This document shows, piece after piece, positions 8,021-19,066 of a stretch of DNA of 27,157 nucleotides. The notes under the pieces are model-generated. The model saw only the letters and a list, made by a program, of their open reading frames with translations. It searched no databases and was not told the origin of the DNA. How positions within the stretch are numbered: the first letter of the stretch is position 1; each line of letters begins with the position of its first letter. Position numbers and translations under genes: made by a program. This DNA comes from Chara braunii (taxonomy: Eukaryota > Streptophyta > Charophyceae > Charales > Characeae): the NCBI GenBank assembly GCA_003427395.1, contig BFEA01000805.1, forward strand, positions 256,580 to 283,736, written 5' to 3'.

Positions 8021-8515
8021 ACAAACACCCAGAGGTGATGCTAGGATAGCTGATAAGAGCAGACTACCCTAGCATTCTCTGGGAAGCTCCATCTATTTGT
8101 GGGGAACAACACCTGCTGAAAAACGGGTCCAGCGTCCCTCACATTCAACAAGTGAAATATGGTTCGATCATTGTGTTCCTGATAGTCCTGCCTCCTGCTA
8201 TAAATTTTTAACTTTGTTGTATAGGATCTCTTCACCCACCAGTGGGGCGCCTGATATAGCTTTACCCGCCTAGCCCTTACAACAGTTGTGAAAAAATGAT
8301 GATAGGACTGTCTTTTCTTCCTCTCCCGTTTCATCTACAGCTGAGTCGTTTCCATACCATGACAGTGGAACCAATGCATTCTGAGGAAGAGTGAAAAAAC
8401 TTGGAAACTCATTGGCCGGGCGAAGAGGGATCGATGGTTCCACCTTAGCCCATTCGTGAAAAGATAACTTCTACTTTCTGATAAGAACCTGCTCCTCTTC
8501 CTTCTCTTCTCCCTC
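8021..8515 (-). other. Probable 3' UTR of the LINE
   Basis: The stretch between the end of the LINE coding frame (8516) and the poly(T) tract. A 97-codon minus-strand frame at 8041-8334 is present, with a basic start (KRERKKR), but it does not continue the LINE frame and has no motif, so it is treated as chance. Confidence 0.5.
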
Positions 8516-11123
8516 TCATTCCACCCTCCCTATTTTTCCCCCCTTCCCACCCCCCAGCCAGTCACTGTTGAATTTTTGAAAAATTTCTTTAATTTCAGAT
8601 TTGAAAGAGTTGAACTGAATTTTTTCTTTTACCTTGATCCACTGATTCTGAATATCAGTTTGGATTTGCTGTTTTATGTTGTCCGTGAACTCCGGGCCAT
8701 CAAGTCTAGCGTCTTCCCATTCGTAGGTATTCCGTCTTCGCCAGATAGTCCAGAGAACCGCACTTCTACCTATAGTAAACAGATTGTGGGTGAAATTATC
8801 TTCCGACTCTGGTGACCAATGTGCAAGCAGCATTGATTTCCATTCCCATGGCCATTGAGCCCGGGCACTCAAGGAATAAATACTCTATTGTTTCTGGTAT
8901 TTTTTTACTTGGGTATGCCGATTGACAAAGTTTGCACCATGGGTCTGCAATACCCCTTTTATCCAGTGATGATCTATCCATCAACCAATCATTGGTTGGG
9001 AGACACCTATGCTCGATCTGCCACTGTAGGGAAGCTACCTTCGATGGCTTGATCCTGGAACCTGTGAACCATTTAATGCACCTCAAGTCTTCCTTGCCGA
9101 TGTTCAGTTGTTTCATCAATCTCTCCACTACCTTGTCTTTCAGGTTTATTATGGATCTAATCATCCGGTAAGTTGATTTGACTGATAAGGTATGTAGATG
9201 TATGCTGAAATTTCTGTTGAGTTTGTTTCTGGTTCCCCAAGTCCAGCATTCAGGATCTATTAGTAGGTCTGCAATATCTGTTAATGGACGAAAAGCCAGC
9301 CACGGCTGTGCATCCCTTGAAAGAACTCTGATTCTGAAGATGTTTTCCTCCGGTATCCAAGTTGGGGTGTTGTCTTTTTTAATACTCAACACCTTATCAT
9401 CCTTTAGTTCATAAAGCTCAATTAAAACATTCTTTTCTAGTGCTATGAGGATGACATTGCCTACCCATCTAGGATTGTCCTTTATCGCCACCCAATCATT
9501 TTCCTGGAGTCTTTTCTCTCTCCTAAGCACTCTAAACCATTCAATAGGGATAAGTTTCACTATTCTGTCTAGATTGCTTTGTGCATGGTGGCAATGCTTT
9601 AGTTTCTCACAAAGAATGTGAGGGGGAATCCAATCTCGCGAAGAATCCTCCCAAATATCCTTAATCCTGGTTACACCTCTCTTAATCTACCCCTTCCAAG
9701 AGTTATCATTACAATGAAGAGTGGTGCCTTGGTGATCTCTTCTCTATGTGTTGTTAAAGAGTGGTTGACGGATGATTTCTTCCCATCGATCCGGGAACTG
9801 TTTGTCCGGTATGGGAAGCTTCGTCCATGTTTTGAGGACAGTTGGCCAGAAGGGATCCTTAGAGATGTCTTTCCTGACAACAACCCTGTTTGTCATTTGA
9901 GGTATATCTGTCTCTTTGCTTGTGCCCCTCGGCAATGACCAGTTTCTATTCTCTAGCCACATGGCAGGGTCAATGGACTCCACTGTTTGTGGGGCTAGTC
10001 TCCTTAGTTGTTCCTAGACTAGGCCACTCCAGGGTGTTTGAGGATTGAGTAAAAGTCTCTTTATCCATTGGATGGAGAGTGCCTTGGCTTGGAGTGTGGG
10101 ATCAATGATCCCCAAACCTCCCTTAGCTTTTGGTTGAATGATCGAGGTCCAAGCCAATCTGCTGATAACGTTCTTGTAATCATGGTTTCCTCTCCACAAT
10201 AAGGCTCTGAGTTATTGATGAAGGGATTTAGTCCATTTGCTATTCAGAGCCCAAATTGCTGATTTATACCAAATTGAGGCTAGTACTACATTGTTAATCA
10301 CCAAGGCCTTACCCATTATAGATGTATGCTTATTCTTCCATAATTCTAGTTTGGTCTGGGCACTTTGAAAAATAACCACCTCATTGATTGTTGGCTCCCC
10401 TTCCGCTGATAATGAGATACCCAAGACCCTTATCGGCCTACCATGAGGAAGCCATTTAATACGAGGTTCTCCTTGGTAGTTTATCCACCAACCTAGGGTC
10501 TTTTCCCCCCAATTGACCTTCATGTCAGCTAGTCTGCAAAATTTATCCATTAATTCTTGAATTGCCTTCATGTTATCGTGTGATGCATCCACCATCAGAG
10601 AGAGATCATCAGCAAAGAGTGAACACATGGGGATTGTCTCCTCTGGGATGGATGTCACTCGTATTTTTCTGATATCCTTATATTGTTTTAGGTTAGCCGC
10701 TAGCGCTTCCATTACGATGATGAAGAGAAAAGGAGTTAGTGGGTCGCTCTGCCTTACCGATCTCTGCAAATCAATTGGAGGCGCCAAACTACCATTAACC
10801 ATAACACTTGTAGTAGCTTTTTGATGCAGGATTGTGATCCATCTTCTAAAATTAGTCCCAAAGTTAATTTTTGCAAGACATTTATCCAAGAAAAGTCAAT
10901 CTACATGATCATAAGCCTTTTCAAAATCAATGAAGATGAATGTTGCGTTATGTTTAGATTGGCGAGCCACTTTGATAACTTCATTTATAAGGAGAATATT
11001 GTCTTGTATATTCCTTTCCGTTATGAATCCTGTTTGCGCTGGATGGATAATGTCTGCAATAACGTTGATCATTCTATCTGCGAGTACTTTTGCTACTAAT
11101 TTATAGACCACACCTTCATACAT
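8516..11123 (-). pseudogene. LINE ORF2 3' portion: reverse transcriptase, linker and zf-RVT region
   Basis: From 11123 down to about 8870 the coding sequence stays in one frame, interrupted only by stops at 10896-10898 (TGA), 10212-10214 (TAA), 10014-10016 (TAG), 9744-9746 (TAG) and 9687-9689 (TAG). A single frameshift near 8830-8870 moves it to the last 8516-8872 frame. RT motifs in order: YKLVAKVLADRM (fingers), QTGFITERNIQDN, FIDFEKAYDHVD (motif A), the RQSDPLTPFLF box, which usually has G where S is seen, FADDLSLMVD (catalytic DD), and KVNWGEKT. Then come the LAWTSIIQPKAKGGLGI linker and, near 8870-9000, a zf-RVT-like CKLC-x(n)-C region where the usual histidine is Tyr (IEYLFLEC). Function when intact: copying LINE RNA at the nicked target. 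The TGA at 10896 lies where related proteins have Trp (DHVDW). The N-terminal endonuclease and ORF1 are absent. Confidence 0.9.
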
Positions 11124-11146
11124 TGACGATTTAGCCTGGACGTTGA

Positions 11147-11276
11147 CCTGTCGTATGATACAGGTCTTCTTTGGACATTTGATCCAGGATGTGGACTAGT
11201 TTCAGTTTGATCTCACAAGGATCATCTTCTGTTATCACTGATAACAGGTCGGTTGGTTGATCGCCGACTTATCGGC
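11147..11276. repeat. Cluster of three short hairpins beside the LINE 5' end
   Basis: CCTGT/ACAGG at 11147-11164 (8-nt loop), CTGTTATC/GATAACAG at 11229-11247 (perfect 8-bp stem, ACT loop), and GCCGA/TCGGC at 11263-11276 (CTTA loop). They lie within 150 bp just outside the inferred 5' boundary of the LINE. Confidence 0.6.
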
Positions 11277-11279
11277 TCA

Positions 11280-11865
11280 CGACACAACTTTGCTAACACC
11301 ACTACCTCAACTTGATTGCCTTAGCCCTGATATTTGATATGTTTCTTTGAGGGTTTTAACAACTTCTTTTAAGTGGTCATTATAAAGAACTTGTGAGATT
11401 TATGGAGATTTGAACTATGACTGGGGCTTGAGTAAGCGAGGCGTGGTATGAGTTACAGAGAACAGTAAGTTGACCACATTGATGTATGGCAATGTGGCTA
11501 TTGTGTGTGTATGTGTTTTATGCAAGTTAGTATTTTGGAGCTTGATATATGAGTCGTACCTTGGACACAGTGAAAATGACAACCATGTGACGCACAATTT
11601 GCATACCTGATGAGTTTATGTTTCCCCTTCTTTCATGTTATCTCGAGTTCCGATTTGATATATGAGTGTTGGTTGTTTACTTATCGTTGATTGATTCACG
11701 CTTATTAATTTTATTGTTGGACATTGTAGTCCGTGACAGCCGTCAAAGTCAAACCCCTTGACTTCTTTCCAGACCCTGGACGATAAAGCTTGTCTCCAAG
11801 GCAATAAGAGACAATTGCCACCACAGGTATGAACCTCTGTACCACCCACTCTCCGCAGGGCGCAG
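11280..11865. other. No recognised gene
   Basis: Only short frames in both strands without motifs. A minor TGTG/ATGTG tract lies at about 11500-11518. Confidence 0.45.
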
Positions 11866-11871
11866 AAGAGG

Positions 11872-11956
11872 GTGCGGTTTTCAACCGCACGTGGCGGTTG
11901 TCCAGCGTCGAGAGATCAATCCTTCAAGGCGAGTGTCAACCGACACTTGAGTGTCG
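11872..11956. repeat. Two arm-antiarm-arm inverted repeat triplets
   Basis: First set: GTGCGGTT (11872-11879), its exact complement AACCGCAC (11883-11890, 3-nt loop), then GCGGTT again at 11894-11899, so the middle arm can pair either way. Second set: GTGTC (11933-11937), GACAC (11942-11946), then GTGTCG (11951-11956), again with a middle arm that can pair left (AACC loop) or right (CGACAC/GTGTCG with TTGA loop). A further AACCGCAT occurs at 11981. Confidence 0.75.
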
Positions 11957-12695
11957 AATGCGACCCTCGAGATTAACGAGAACCGCATGAGTATGGGTAC
12001 TACATAGTACGTCATCATTGCGACTGCTTGCGTACGCTTGCATTACGCGTCGATATGAGGCAGCCCTGCGTCCGCGCGATTGTATACTAAGTCTTGTGCA
12101 TGATGCCTATCCGATTATGCATCGGAGAGTTATGGGATGGCTACTAAGGGACTAGGAGTTTTGTCGCGTTTTTTGTTTCGTGTCGTTCTGTATATGTATG
12201 TGTATGTGTGTGTGTTTTTATTTTTATGTTCTCTATAGTGGTGTGCGCGTGGCGTGTGGGATGCGTCCTAATCGACCGGCAACGAGTCGCGCTTGGGACC
12301 TCAGCCCCCCAAGATGTCGGTTCTCGTGCGGGTCCAATAGAGGCGTAATACCGCGCGTACCCCCTATGCTACAGTGAATGAGAAACGCCCTCGGCTGGTT
12401 CACCTCTGCGATTGCAACTGATAAGCTTTCGTACTATGGACTGGTAGCTCGGCGGGGATACGCCCACCGAAGGGAGGTGACAGTTTATGTAAGGTGGAGG
12501 TAAGTCATGCCTCACGTAGGCCCTATCCTGTCGTAGGGGCTCGCGAGAGGTATGGCTGGCGCACTCGGCCAGAGCGGCTTGCAGAAGCTCTAGATGCGTT
12601 TGCGACGAGGATCAGTTCGACTCCTGAGTGACGTGGTCAGGAGGGTCTCGCGCTGCCTTGTGCGGTGCCGGACCGATGCGCTAGACAACGTGTTA
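11957..12695. other. Hairpin-bearing spacer, no recognised gene
   Basis: Includes a CCGAT/ATCGG hairpin at 12111-12125, a TG-rich microsatellite at about 12190-12216, and CTCCTGA/TCAGGAG at 12621-12643. A 65-codon plus-strand frame at 12180 runs through the microsatellite and is not credible as a gene. Confidence 0.5.
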
Positions 12696-13860
12696 TGACG
12701 AATTATCTTCTGACTAGCACGACTTTCTACACGATTGTGCTTTGGGGGTTGGGCGGAGGGGTACGATCCAATTACGCAAGTGCCCCCATTCTTTTCCTTT
12801 TTTTCCCCTGCTTGTTTTGTGAAACTTAGTCCTATGACACTTGAAAGATAGGATGCGCCTTAGCGAGCGCAAAAATAATGGTTGACGTGGCCTCTTCCTT
12901 TTTCTATTGAAGGGAACTTTGACGTGAACATCTCGTGGGAAAATTTGTTTGAATTTTTAAACACTGAGAAAAAAGACGGGAACGATCGAAATAAAAACTT
13001 TAATTTTATTAGGATTTTAGGGTTATCGTATTTTCTTTGGGTAACTGCACGGTGCTCCATACTCGCGTGCATTCTGCTGCGCTCCGTCCCGCATTTTACT
13101 CCTCAGCGCTCGAATATTAATCTTATCTGTAATCTCTTCTTGTTCCTTCCTCAATGAGTGTGGGTGTAACTATAATCTTTTCATCCTTGGCTTCTCATCA
13201 AGTCGAAACACGCAGCCTCTCTTCCGTCATGTCATTGCCACAAAGGTGCATGACTGGATTGATGCGTTGAGAGTGGTTACGTCCCCCACGTTGCGGTTCG
13301 GGCATACCGACCGCAGATACTTCCTTTTCTCTTCTTTCCCCTGCCTCAGCATAATCCCGACTATCTCGCAGTGATGTTAATAGCAATAAATTTTGCAAGC
13401 GAGACAAAATCACTCTCTAATCAAATTTGGGAAGGTTAGCTCGGTGGAGAGGATCGACTAACAAGTAGGAGCCGACGAAGAGGTGAGTTCAGAGTTGGGC
13501 GATCTGACGAGTTGGTTGTAAGTGTGCGGGGTTGACGTGCGGCCACGCGGGATTGTGGAGTATGGGCGAATCCGGCGTGCTTACTTGCGCGAAGCAGGCA
13601 AACGACTCGAAGTTGCTGGTGGGTGTGAGGCGACTGACTGCCTGCACGGGAACGAGAAGGGCAATCATTATAGTGAAAAAGAGAGAGGGCGTGGGTTGCT
13701 GGGGTGTATGATATTTTTTCTCTTGTGCCGCTCAGAAATTTTGAATTGGGAACTGCGAGTTTCGTCGTTCTCATTTTGTTCTTATAGATGAATATCTGAT
13801 TGTGTAAATCATGATCTTTATTCGGAGTATCTCTCATATTTCTTTCCTTATTGAGTGATG
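12696..13860 (+). repeat. LTR-like long repeat, copy A (partial)
   Basis: Begins TGACGAATTA and is collinear with copy B (18058 onward): GACTTTCTRCACG near the start, GCGCCTTAGCGAGCGC at 12855-12870, ACGTCCCCCACG(T/C)TGCGG, AATCCCG-x-CTATCTCGC, TCTCTAATCAA, and GAGAGGATCGACTAAC in the same order. Similarity to B is moderate (roughly two in three positions by eye), so the two are old relative to each other. It fades at a 27-base poly(T) tract (13874-13900), beyond which the GATC-rich satellite begins. The right part seen in copies B and C is missing. Confidence 0.7.
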
Positions 13861-13873
13861 AGCCGATCCATCC

Positions 13874-13900
13874 TTTTTTTTTTTTTTTTTTTTTTTTTTA
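13874..13900. repeat. Poly(T) tract, 27 bases
   Basis: Uninterrupted T run at the junction between repeat copy A and the GATC-rich satellite. Similar runs occur at 14293-14316 (24 bases) and 15705-15723 (19 bases). Confidence 0.95.
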
Positions 13901-13919
13901 AGGAAGATACAATAAAAAA

Positions 13920-15215
13920 AAATTGAGTAAGAAGGTGTAGTGTAAATGATCAGTTGATTGATCTGATAATCGATCTTTGTTCGACTAATCAGTTGATTTT
14001 TGTTCGATCTGTGGATTAATCGGCTGGTTAAACGATTGGTCGATCAATTGATCAGTCGGTCAATCAATTGATTGATCGATTGATCGATCAATGAATCGAT
14101 TGATCGATTTATGAATCGATTGATTGATCAATGAGTCGATTTGTCGATGAGTCGGTTGATCGATTAACTAATTGGTTGATCAGTCGATTGGTCGATCAAA
14201 CCCTTGATTGAACCATCGATTGGTTTTCAATCAATCGACTAATTGGCCTATCAAACGATTGGTCAACCAATCAAGTGGTAGAGTTTTCTAACTTTTTTTT
14301 TTTTTTTTTTTTTTTTATGGAGCGAGGGGTGATTCGGTGGCGCGGTAGAAAAACACGAGTAGTGCATTGCTCTTGCATTGGATTGATCTAACAAATTAGT
14401 CCACGTATCAATTAGCTGATTTACCAAATCGATGGATCAAACGAGTAGTTGGTGTAACGATTGATCTGTCAGTGTAGTGGTTGATTTGATCAAATTAGAG
14501 TGATCGATCAGTTGGTTTAATGGTGGATAAATGTGCAAGCAAGGTCTTAATGGAAAAAAAAAAAAGAGTGAGTCTTTCTATCTATCGATTGATCGGTCGG
14601 GAGACCGATGTGAAGATATGTATGCCCAACCTATCGGTTGATTAATTGATAAAAGAGGGGGTTGATGTTTTATTGGTATGAATATTCGTCCTAATGAATA
14701 GAATTTGGTTGACTTATGATTAATTTATTGGTCGACCTTGATTGAATGGTCGATTGGTCTCCCGATCAAACGATTGGTCGACCAATCGAGTGGTGGGTCG
14801 GTTAATTGATCATTCAATGGTGTGGTCGGTAAATCAATCTATTGATATAGAGTAGTTGGTTAAGGAATGGGTTGAATGATGAATAGGTAAATGATTGAGC
14901 AGCGATTATAGAAGGAAATGACAAACTTAGTGATCATTCAATCGATTGGTCAACCGATTGATCCGATGAAATCGGTCGGGAGATCGTTCTGAAGATTTGG
15001 ATGATATGTCGATCAATCGATTGATTGAAATGATATTCTCGTTGGGATGGAGATTGGTCTTTATCATGCACATAAGATATCATTAATTAGTAACTTTGTT
15101 AGGTGATCGGTCTATTAGTTGGTCGACCTATCAATCGAATCTAGTTGATCGATATATCAATCTATTAAGTATTTGGAAGATCGGTCGACCAATAGGTTGA
15201 TTTAATCAGAGAAAT
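13920..15215. repeat. GATC/GATT-rich satellite-like region
   Basis: About 1.3 kb dominated by overlapping GATT, GATC, ATCA and TCGA words, too irregular to be a simple microsatellite. It holds longer internal repeats: ATCAAACGATTGGTC-R-ACC at 14250 and 14765, and TCGGTCGGGAGAYCG near 14593 and 14972. A perfect 18-bp palindrome CGATTGGTCGACCAATCG lies at 14771-14788, and ATCGGTC/GACCGAT with a GGGA loop at 14592-14609. GGTCGACC recurs several times. No open frame of note on either strand. Confidence 0.85.
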
Positions 15216-16087
15216 GCAGTTTTCAACAAACATGAGGTGATAAAAGGGAAAAAATAAATAACATACAGTTTGCATTATGAGCTCATGGGGTGAGGAGGTG
15301 ATTCAAAACTTGGTTTGAGGGTATGGCAGTAGAAAAAAACTTGAGGAAGTACCTAATGATGAGAGGGAGGGTCAGGCATGTCTGAAGGTGACGACGACAA
15401 AAGGAAAGTGAGGGTCATATACATCGGTTGGGTGAAAGATAGCAAAACGATTGACAAAATTGGATTGAATCATGCATACTAAAGTTGATACAAGTACATC
15501 ACCAAAGTACAGAAAAAACAATTTGTTTATTATCATATTGTTGAGAAAAATAAATGGGCATAACAGACTCAGTAAACCGGTGGCCACCGGTAAGGTGCTT
15601 TTGGTGATGACACCTCGTTTCTTTCGTGATAAGTTTCCACCTTCTTGCGGGCCCCTTCGTTTCCCCTTTACTCAATCATGTCCTTTTTCTTCTCTCTTTC
15701 TCCCTTTTTTTTTTTTTTTTTTTATAGCCAATTTATTAAATTTAAGCAGGCAAATCGGGTGATTAAATGGTTGATTGATTAGTCGATCAGCTGACCTTCT
15801 GGTTGATCCTATGAAGGCGTGAGAATAACCTTCATCTTGCTTCTTTATTGCATTCCTGCTAGTAGCTTCTCATGCACCACCTTTGTCTTCATTCTGCCTT
15901 TGCTAAAGAAATCTCTATAGGTGACATTCGGATGATTAAGGAAGGAGAAGATCAGATCCTCAAACCGTGCGCAAAGGATGGTGAGGAGAGGGATGAGGGG
16001 GAAGGTTTGAAGAAGAGTGGGATGTAGAGGAAGAGAATGAGTTAGAAAAGGATGCAGATAGAGAGGAGAAATAAGAAGTCGAGAGAT
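15216..16087. other. No recognised gene
   Basis: AT-rich sequence with short unconvincing frames on both strands (15372-15587 minus, 15472-15762 plus). A brief return of GATT/GATC-rich sequence occurs at 15755-15800. Confidence 0.45.
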
Positions 16088-17312
16088 CTAAAAGTGTTTG
16101 GTTTCTCCCTCGTTGTAATGGTTTTGGGAGGTGCGGGGATGGGTTGAGGTGGAGGTGATGGTGATTCGATTGATTCGATCGAAGATCAATGCACGATCAG
16201 TAGATGGTGCACTGAAATTCGACGTCCTGGTGAGACCGGTTCCAGATTCAGGTCCAGTGATCTGCGTCGTTGTCGTCTTAAGGGGGAGGTAGGATCCGTT
16301 CTCTTCCTTGGCGGCATCTTGCTCCTCATAACTTATGAAGGTGAAAGTGTGACGTTCTTTCTTGAGGTTGAGCATGAGTCGAGGAATAGGGGGCTGGGAC
16401 AGTCTGCGATTCTCTCTGGTCTGGTCTGGTGTGGAAAGATAGTGACGATCCAAGTCGCAAATGCCTTCCGTGAGAAGCCTGAACTATGGGTCAGGGCCTG
16501 AAGCAAGGAGGTTGTGCAGGCGGAGGCCCGGGTGGTAGAAGTCTCCCTTGATGATTTGCTTGAAGAAGCCCTTGGAGAAGGAAGCGATGGGAGAGGAGAA
16601 AGCAGACTGTGGACCGATCACCGGGAGGTTCTTAGTGAGGGTTAGCAGGTCGCCGTTGACCCAACATTTGAAAGGATTTCATTATAAATGAATCCTTAGA
16701 TCATGCGCAGACAGACGTTTGTAGATGGTTAGCTGTTGCGCTGCGTGATTCTGCTCTTCTTCAGTGAGAAAATTGAAGCAGCGAGTGCCGATGAAGAGGA
16801 GGGAGGAGATGGTGAGTGAGTAGAAGCAATGGGAGAAGAGATCGAGGGCTTGATCACGGAGGAGGAAGAAGAACGAATGCGCACCGTTTTGAAAAGTGCA
16901 AAAGGAATCGCACTCTACATACTTTAGCAGATTACCAAGGGTTGGATATCCATTGAAACGCTTCTGAACGAAGTAGGCCTGAAGGTTGATGAAGGAACGA
17001 GGTATGATGGTAGGAAGAGCAAAAAGATGGAGAAGAACTAGGGAGGTTGAGGCTGAGTCAAGGACAGAAATCCTTCTAATAGGTTTTTCTGTAGTGACGG
17101 GTGGGGGGGAAATGGTACCGGAAAGGAAGGTAATGAGAGAGGTGAAGAGAGTGATTAGCTTCTCATCGGGTATGGAAAAATCGGACTGTATTGTGATGTT
17201 GGAGGGGAAGAAATTGAGGAGAAAGGGGTCGTAGAGGGACATTCGGGGGTTTGATTTGACTATCCGGGTTGGTGGGGCGGTGACCGGCATGACAGGCGGA
17301 GATATTCATGAT
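16088..17312 (-). pseudogene. Unrecognised protein family (copy 2), broken open frame
   Basis: A minus-strand frame starts at MNISAC (about 17312), shifts once near 17285, and then stays in one phase for about 400 codons down to 16088, interrupted only by TAA-TGA at about 16677-16684 and a TAG near 16500. The long uninterrupted 202-codon part (17290-16682) has a hydrophobic and aromatic character with LYDPFLLNFF, IPDEKLITLFTSLITFL, a Cys/Phe-rich middle (CDSFCTF) and a FLTEEEQNHAAQQL helix-like end. After the stops the frame resumes with KCWVNGDLLTLTKNL, then FFKQIIKGDFYHPGLRLHN, and a Thr/Ser-rich C-terminal part. Copy 1 (1822-2127) matches its N-terminal part. I cannot name the family; it could be an ORF of an unclassified mobile element. 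Position between repeat copies A and B, on the opposite strand, may or may not be meaningful. Confidence 0.5.
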
Positions 17313-17689
17313 GGGTGGGGAAAGGAGACAAGGATTCGGGAAAACAATACTCTCACCGTGAATGGCAGGGCAAGGATTTGACAGACCCAAACGAGCTGAC
17401 CTGCGGACGACGAAAACTTGACAGCAGTAGGACCCGTAGACTGTTGGGGACAGTCCTCAACCAAAAGGCGAGGAGAACGACTCAAACTCCTTAGCACTTG
17501 ACCCTTATGTTCCTCCGCAGGTTTGTGTGTCCAATGAGTGTTGCGAGCGGACGCGGATTGGAGGGCGCCGCTCAGGAAACTTTGCAAGCTGTCGTCGTAG
17601 GCCAGGCGGCTGTGACTTATATTGTCACTGGCCAAGGCAGTGGTACCAGTCGGGCTGGCGAGGCGGTTCTTCAGTCTGGTGAGTGTCAC
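17306..17689 (-). CDS. Open frame of unknown product upstream of copy 2
   Basis: A 127-codon minus-strand frame directly upstream of the MNISAC frame and overlapping its start. Its first 100 residues look protein-like (TLTRLKNRLASPTGTTALA, then SLQSFLSGALQSASARNTHW) and the end is less so. It might be an earlier exon or N-terminal part of the same broken gene, but the frames do not join directly. A plus-strand frame (17498-17812) overlaps it and is judged less likely because it is glycine/serine-biased and mirrors this one. No domain recognised. Confidence 0.25.
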   Translation of the reverse strand: MTLTRLKNRLASPTGTTALASDNISHSRLAYDDSLQSFLSGALQSASARNTHWTHKPAEEHKGQVLRSLSRSPRLLVEDCPQQSTGPTAVKFSSSAGQLVWVCQILALPFTVRVLFSRILVSFPHPS

Positions 17690-17814
17690 AACGCCAGTTG
17701 GTCCTCCGTTGCTTCAGGTGATAGTCCCTTTTGGTTCGGGTGGTTGCTTTGTCTGTCGTGGATGTCTGAAACTTATGGTGATGGTTGCAGTTGTTCCGTA
17801 GCGAGGTCGTAGAT

Positions 17815-18057
17815 AATGTCAGTGAATGGTTGTGATTGAGATACGATTTTGTCTGTCAAGTACCATTACCATCTGATGTACCAACCCACGATAACCGCTC
17901 GGAAGGAACTGGGTTGTTCAATTTGTTTCCATTTGCAGTTGCTATCGTAGGCATAATACCTACCAATATCATGTTACGGATTCCCAGGCAGATTTGCCTC
18001 TGTTGTTCATGCACCGAGATTTTCTCCTTTCTGAAGACCAAAGAGTTCCTCGCCCTA
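17815..18057. other. Short spacer before repeat copy B
   Basis: Frames on both strands (plus 17836-18060, minus 17856-18134) are open over the same bases, with no motif. No gene is called. Confidence 0.4.
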
Positions 18058-19004
18058 TGACGAACTACTCTCCATAAACACGCGACTTTCTGCACGGATG
18101 TATTTCGGGGGTGGATTGAGAGGGACCCACCCAATTACACGAATGCCCTCGTCTTTTGGAAAAAGGGTGGTCCCATGACGGTTGGTAATTGATCGCGCCT
18201 TAGCGAGCGAGGAAATAATTGTTGCCATAGCTTCTTTCTTGTTTTACTGTGAGGTTGGGGGATTTGGCATGATCATCGAGCAGGGAAATCGTTTTGAATT
18301 CTTAACTGATGTCGAGCCCACACGATTTCTTAGAATTTTTTTCTACAATTAGGACTTAAATTAGGCTAGGAATTTGGGTGCATTGTAATTCTTCCCCCAA
18401 TTGCACGATGCGTCTTGCGTGCTCGTGCTTTGCTGCGTCAAGGTTCGTGCTCTGGTTTCTCTGTGCCTTAATTCTGTGTGTAACTGTAACCTTTTTGGCA
18501 AGCGCAAATGTAACTATAATCTTCTTTTTCTTGATATACTTGTTGCGCCCCTGCGCACGCATACTTTCCTCTATCTTATTGACCTGAACAGTGCATAAGT
18601 GGATCGATGCGTGGAGAGTGGCTACGTCCCCCACGCTGCGGCCTGGCCATGTATTAGTCGTAGGCACTTCCGCTCTTCTTCTTCCCTCTCACTCAGGCAC
18701 AATCCCGGTTATCTCGCGCTGATGCTCATCCTATAAATCCCGCAAACGTGATTAACTCGCTCTCTAATCAACTTTGGAGCTAGCAAGGTTGAGAGGATCG
18801 ACTAACGGGCAAGAGCAAGACGGTGAGTAGGGAGTTGGATGATCTGACGGGCTGGTGCTGGGTATGCAGGGTTGACGTGTGACTGCGAAGGACTGTGGCA
18901 CACGGGCGAACCTGCTTGCATGTCTAGACTAGGTGGGGTGACAACTTTGTGTGAGTAGTAGGTGCGAGGCAACTGGCTGCCCACATCAGGGTGGTGGAGA
19001 CTCT

Positions 19005-19066
<62 letters not shown>

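Larger units (their letters stand above)
7991..11135 (-). mobile_element. 5'-truncated LINE (non-LTR retrotransposon), degenerate
   Basis: The element reads right to left. Its 5' side starts inside the reverse transcriptase near 11130, where homology stops just before the expected conserved start of the fingers. It then passes through RT motifs, a post-RT linker, a zf-RVT-like region and a tail, and ends in a poly(A) tract seen on the plus strand as poly(T) at 7993-8019 (one G at 8004). This layout, with a truncated 5' end and a 3' poly(A), is what target-primed reverse transcription leaves. Flanking target-site duplications could not be found by eye. About 500 bp between the last coding codon and the poly(T) would be 3' UTR. 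The copy is dead: five nonsense codons and one frameshift are visible. Confidence 0.88.

Noticed and set aside
7980-11200. Target-site duplication around the LINE
   Set aside because: No convincing direct repeat was found between the sequence left of the poly(T) tract and that right of about 11130; decay or an imprecise boundary may hide it.
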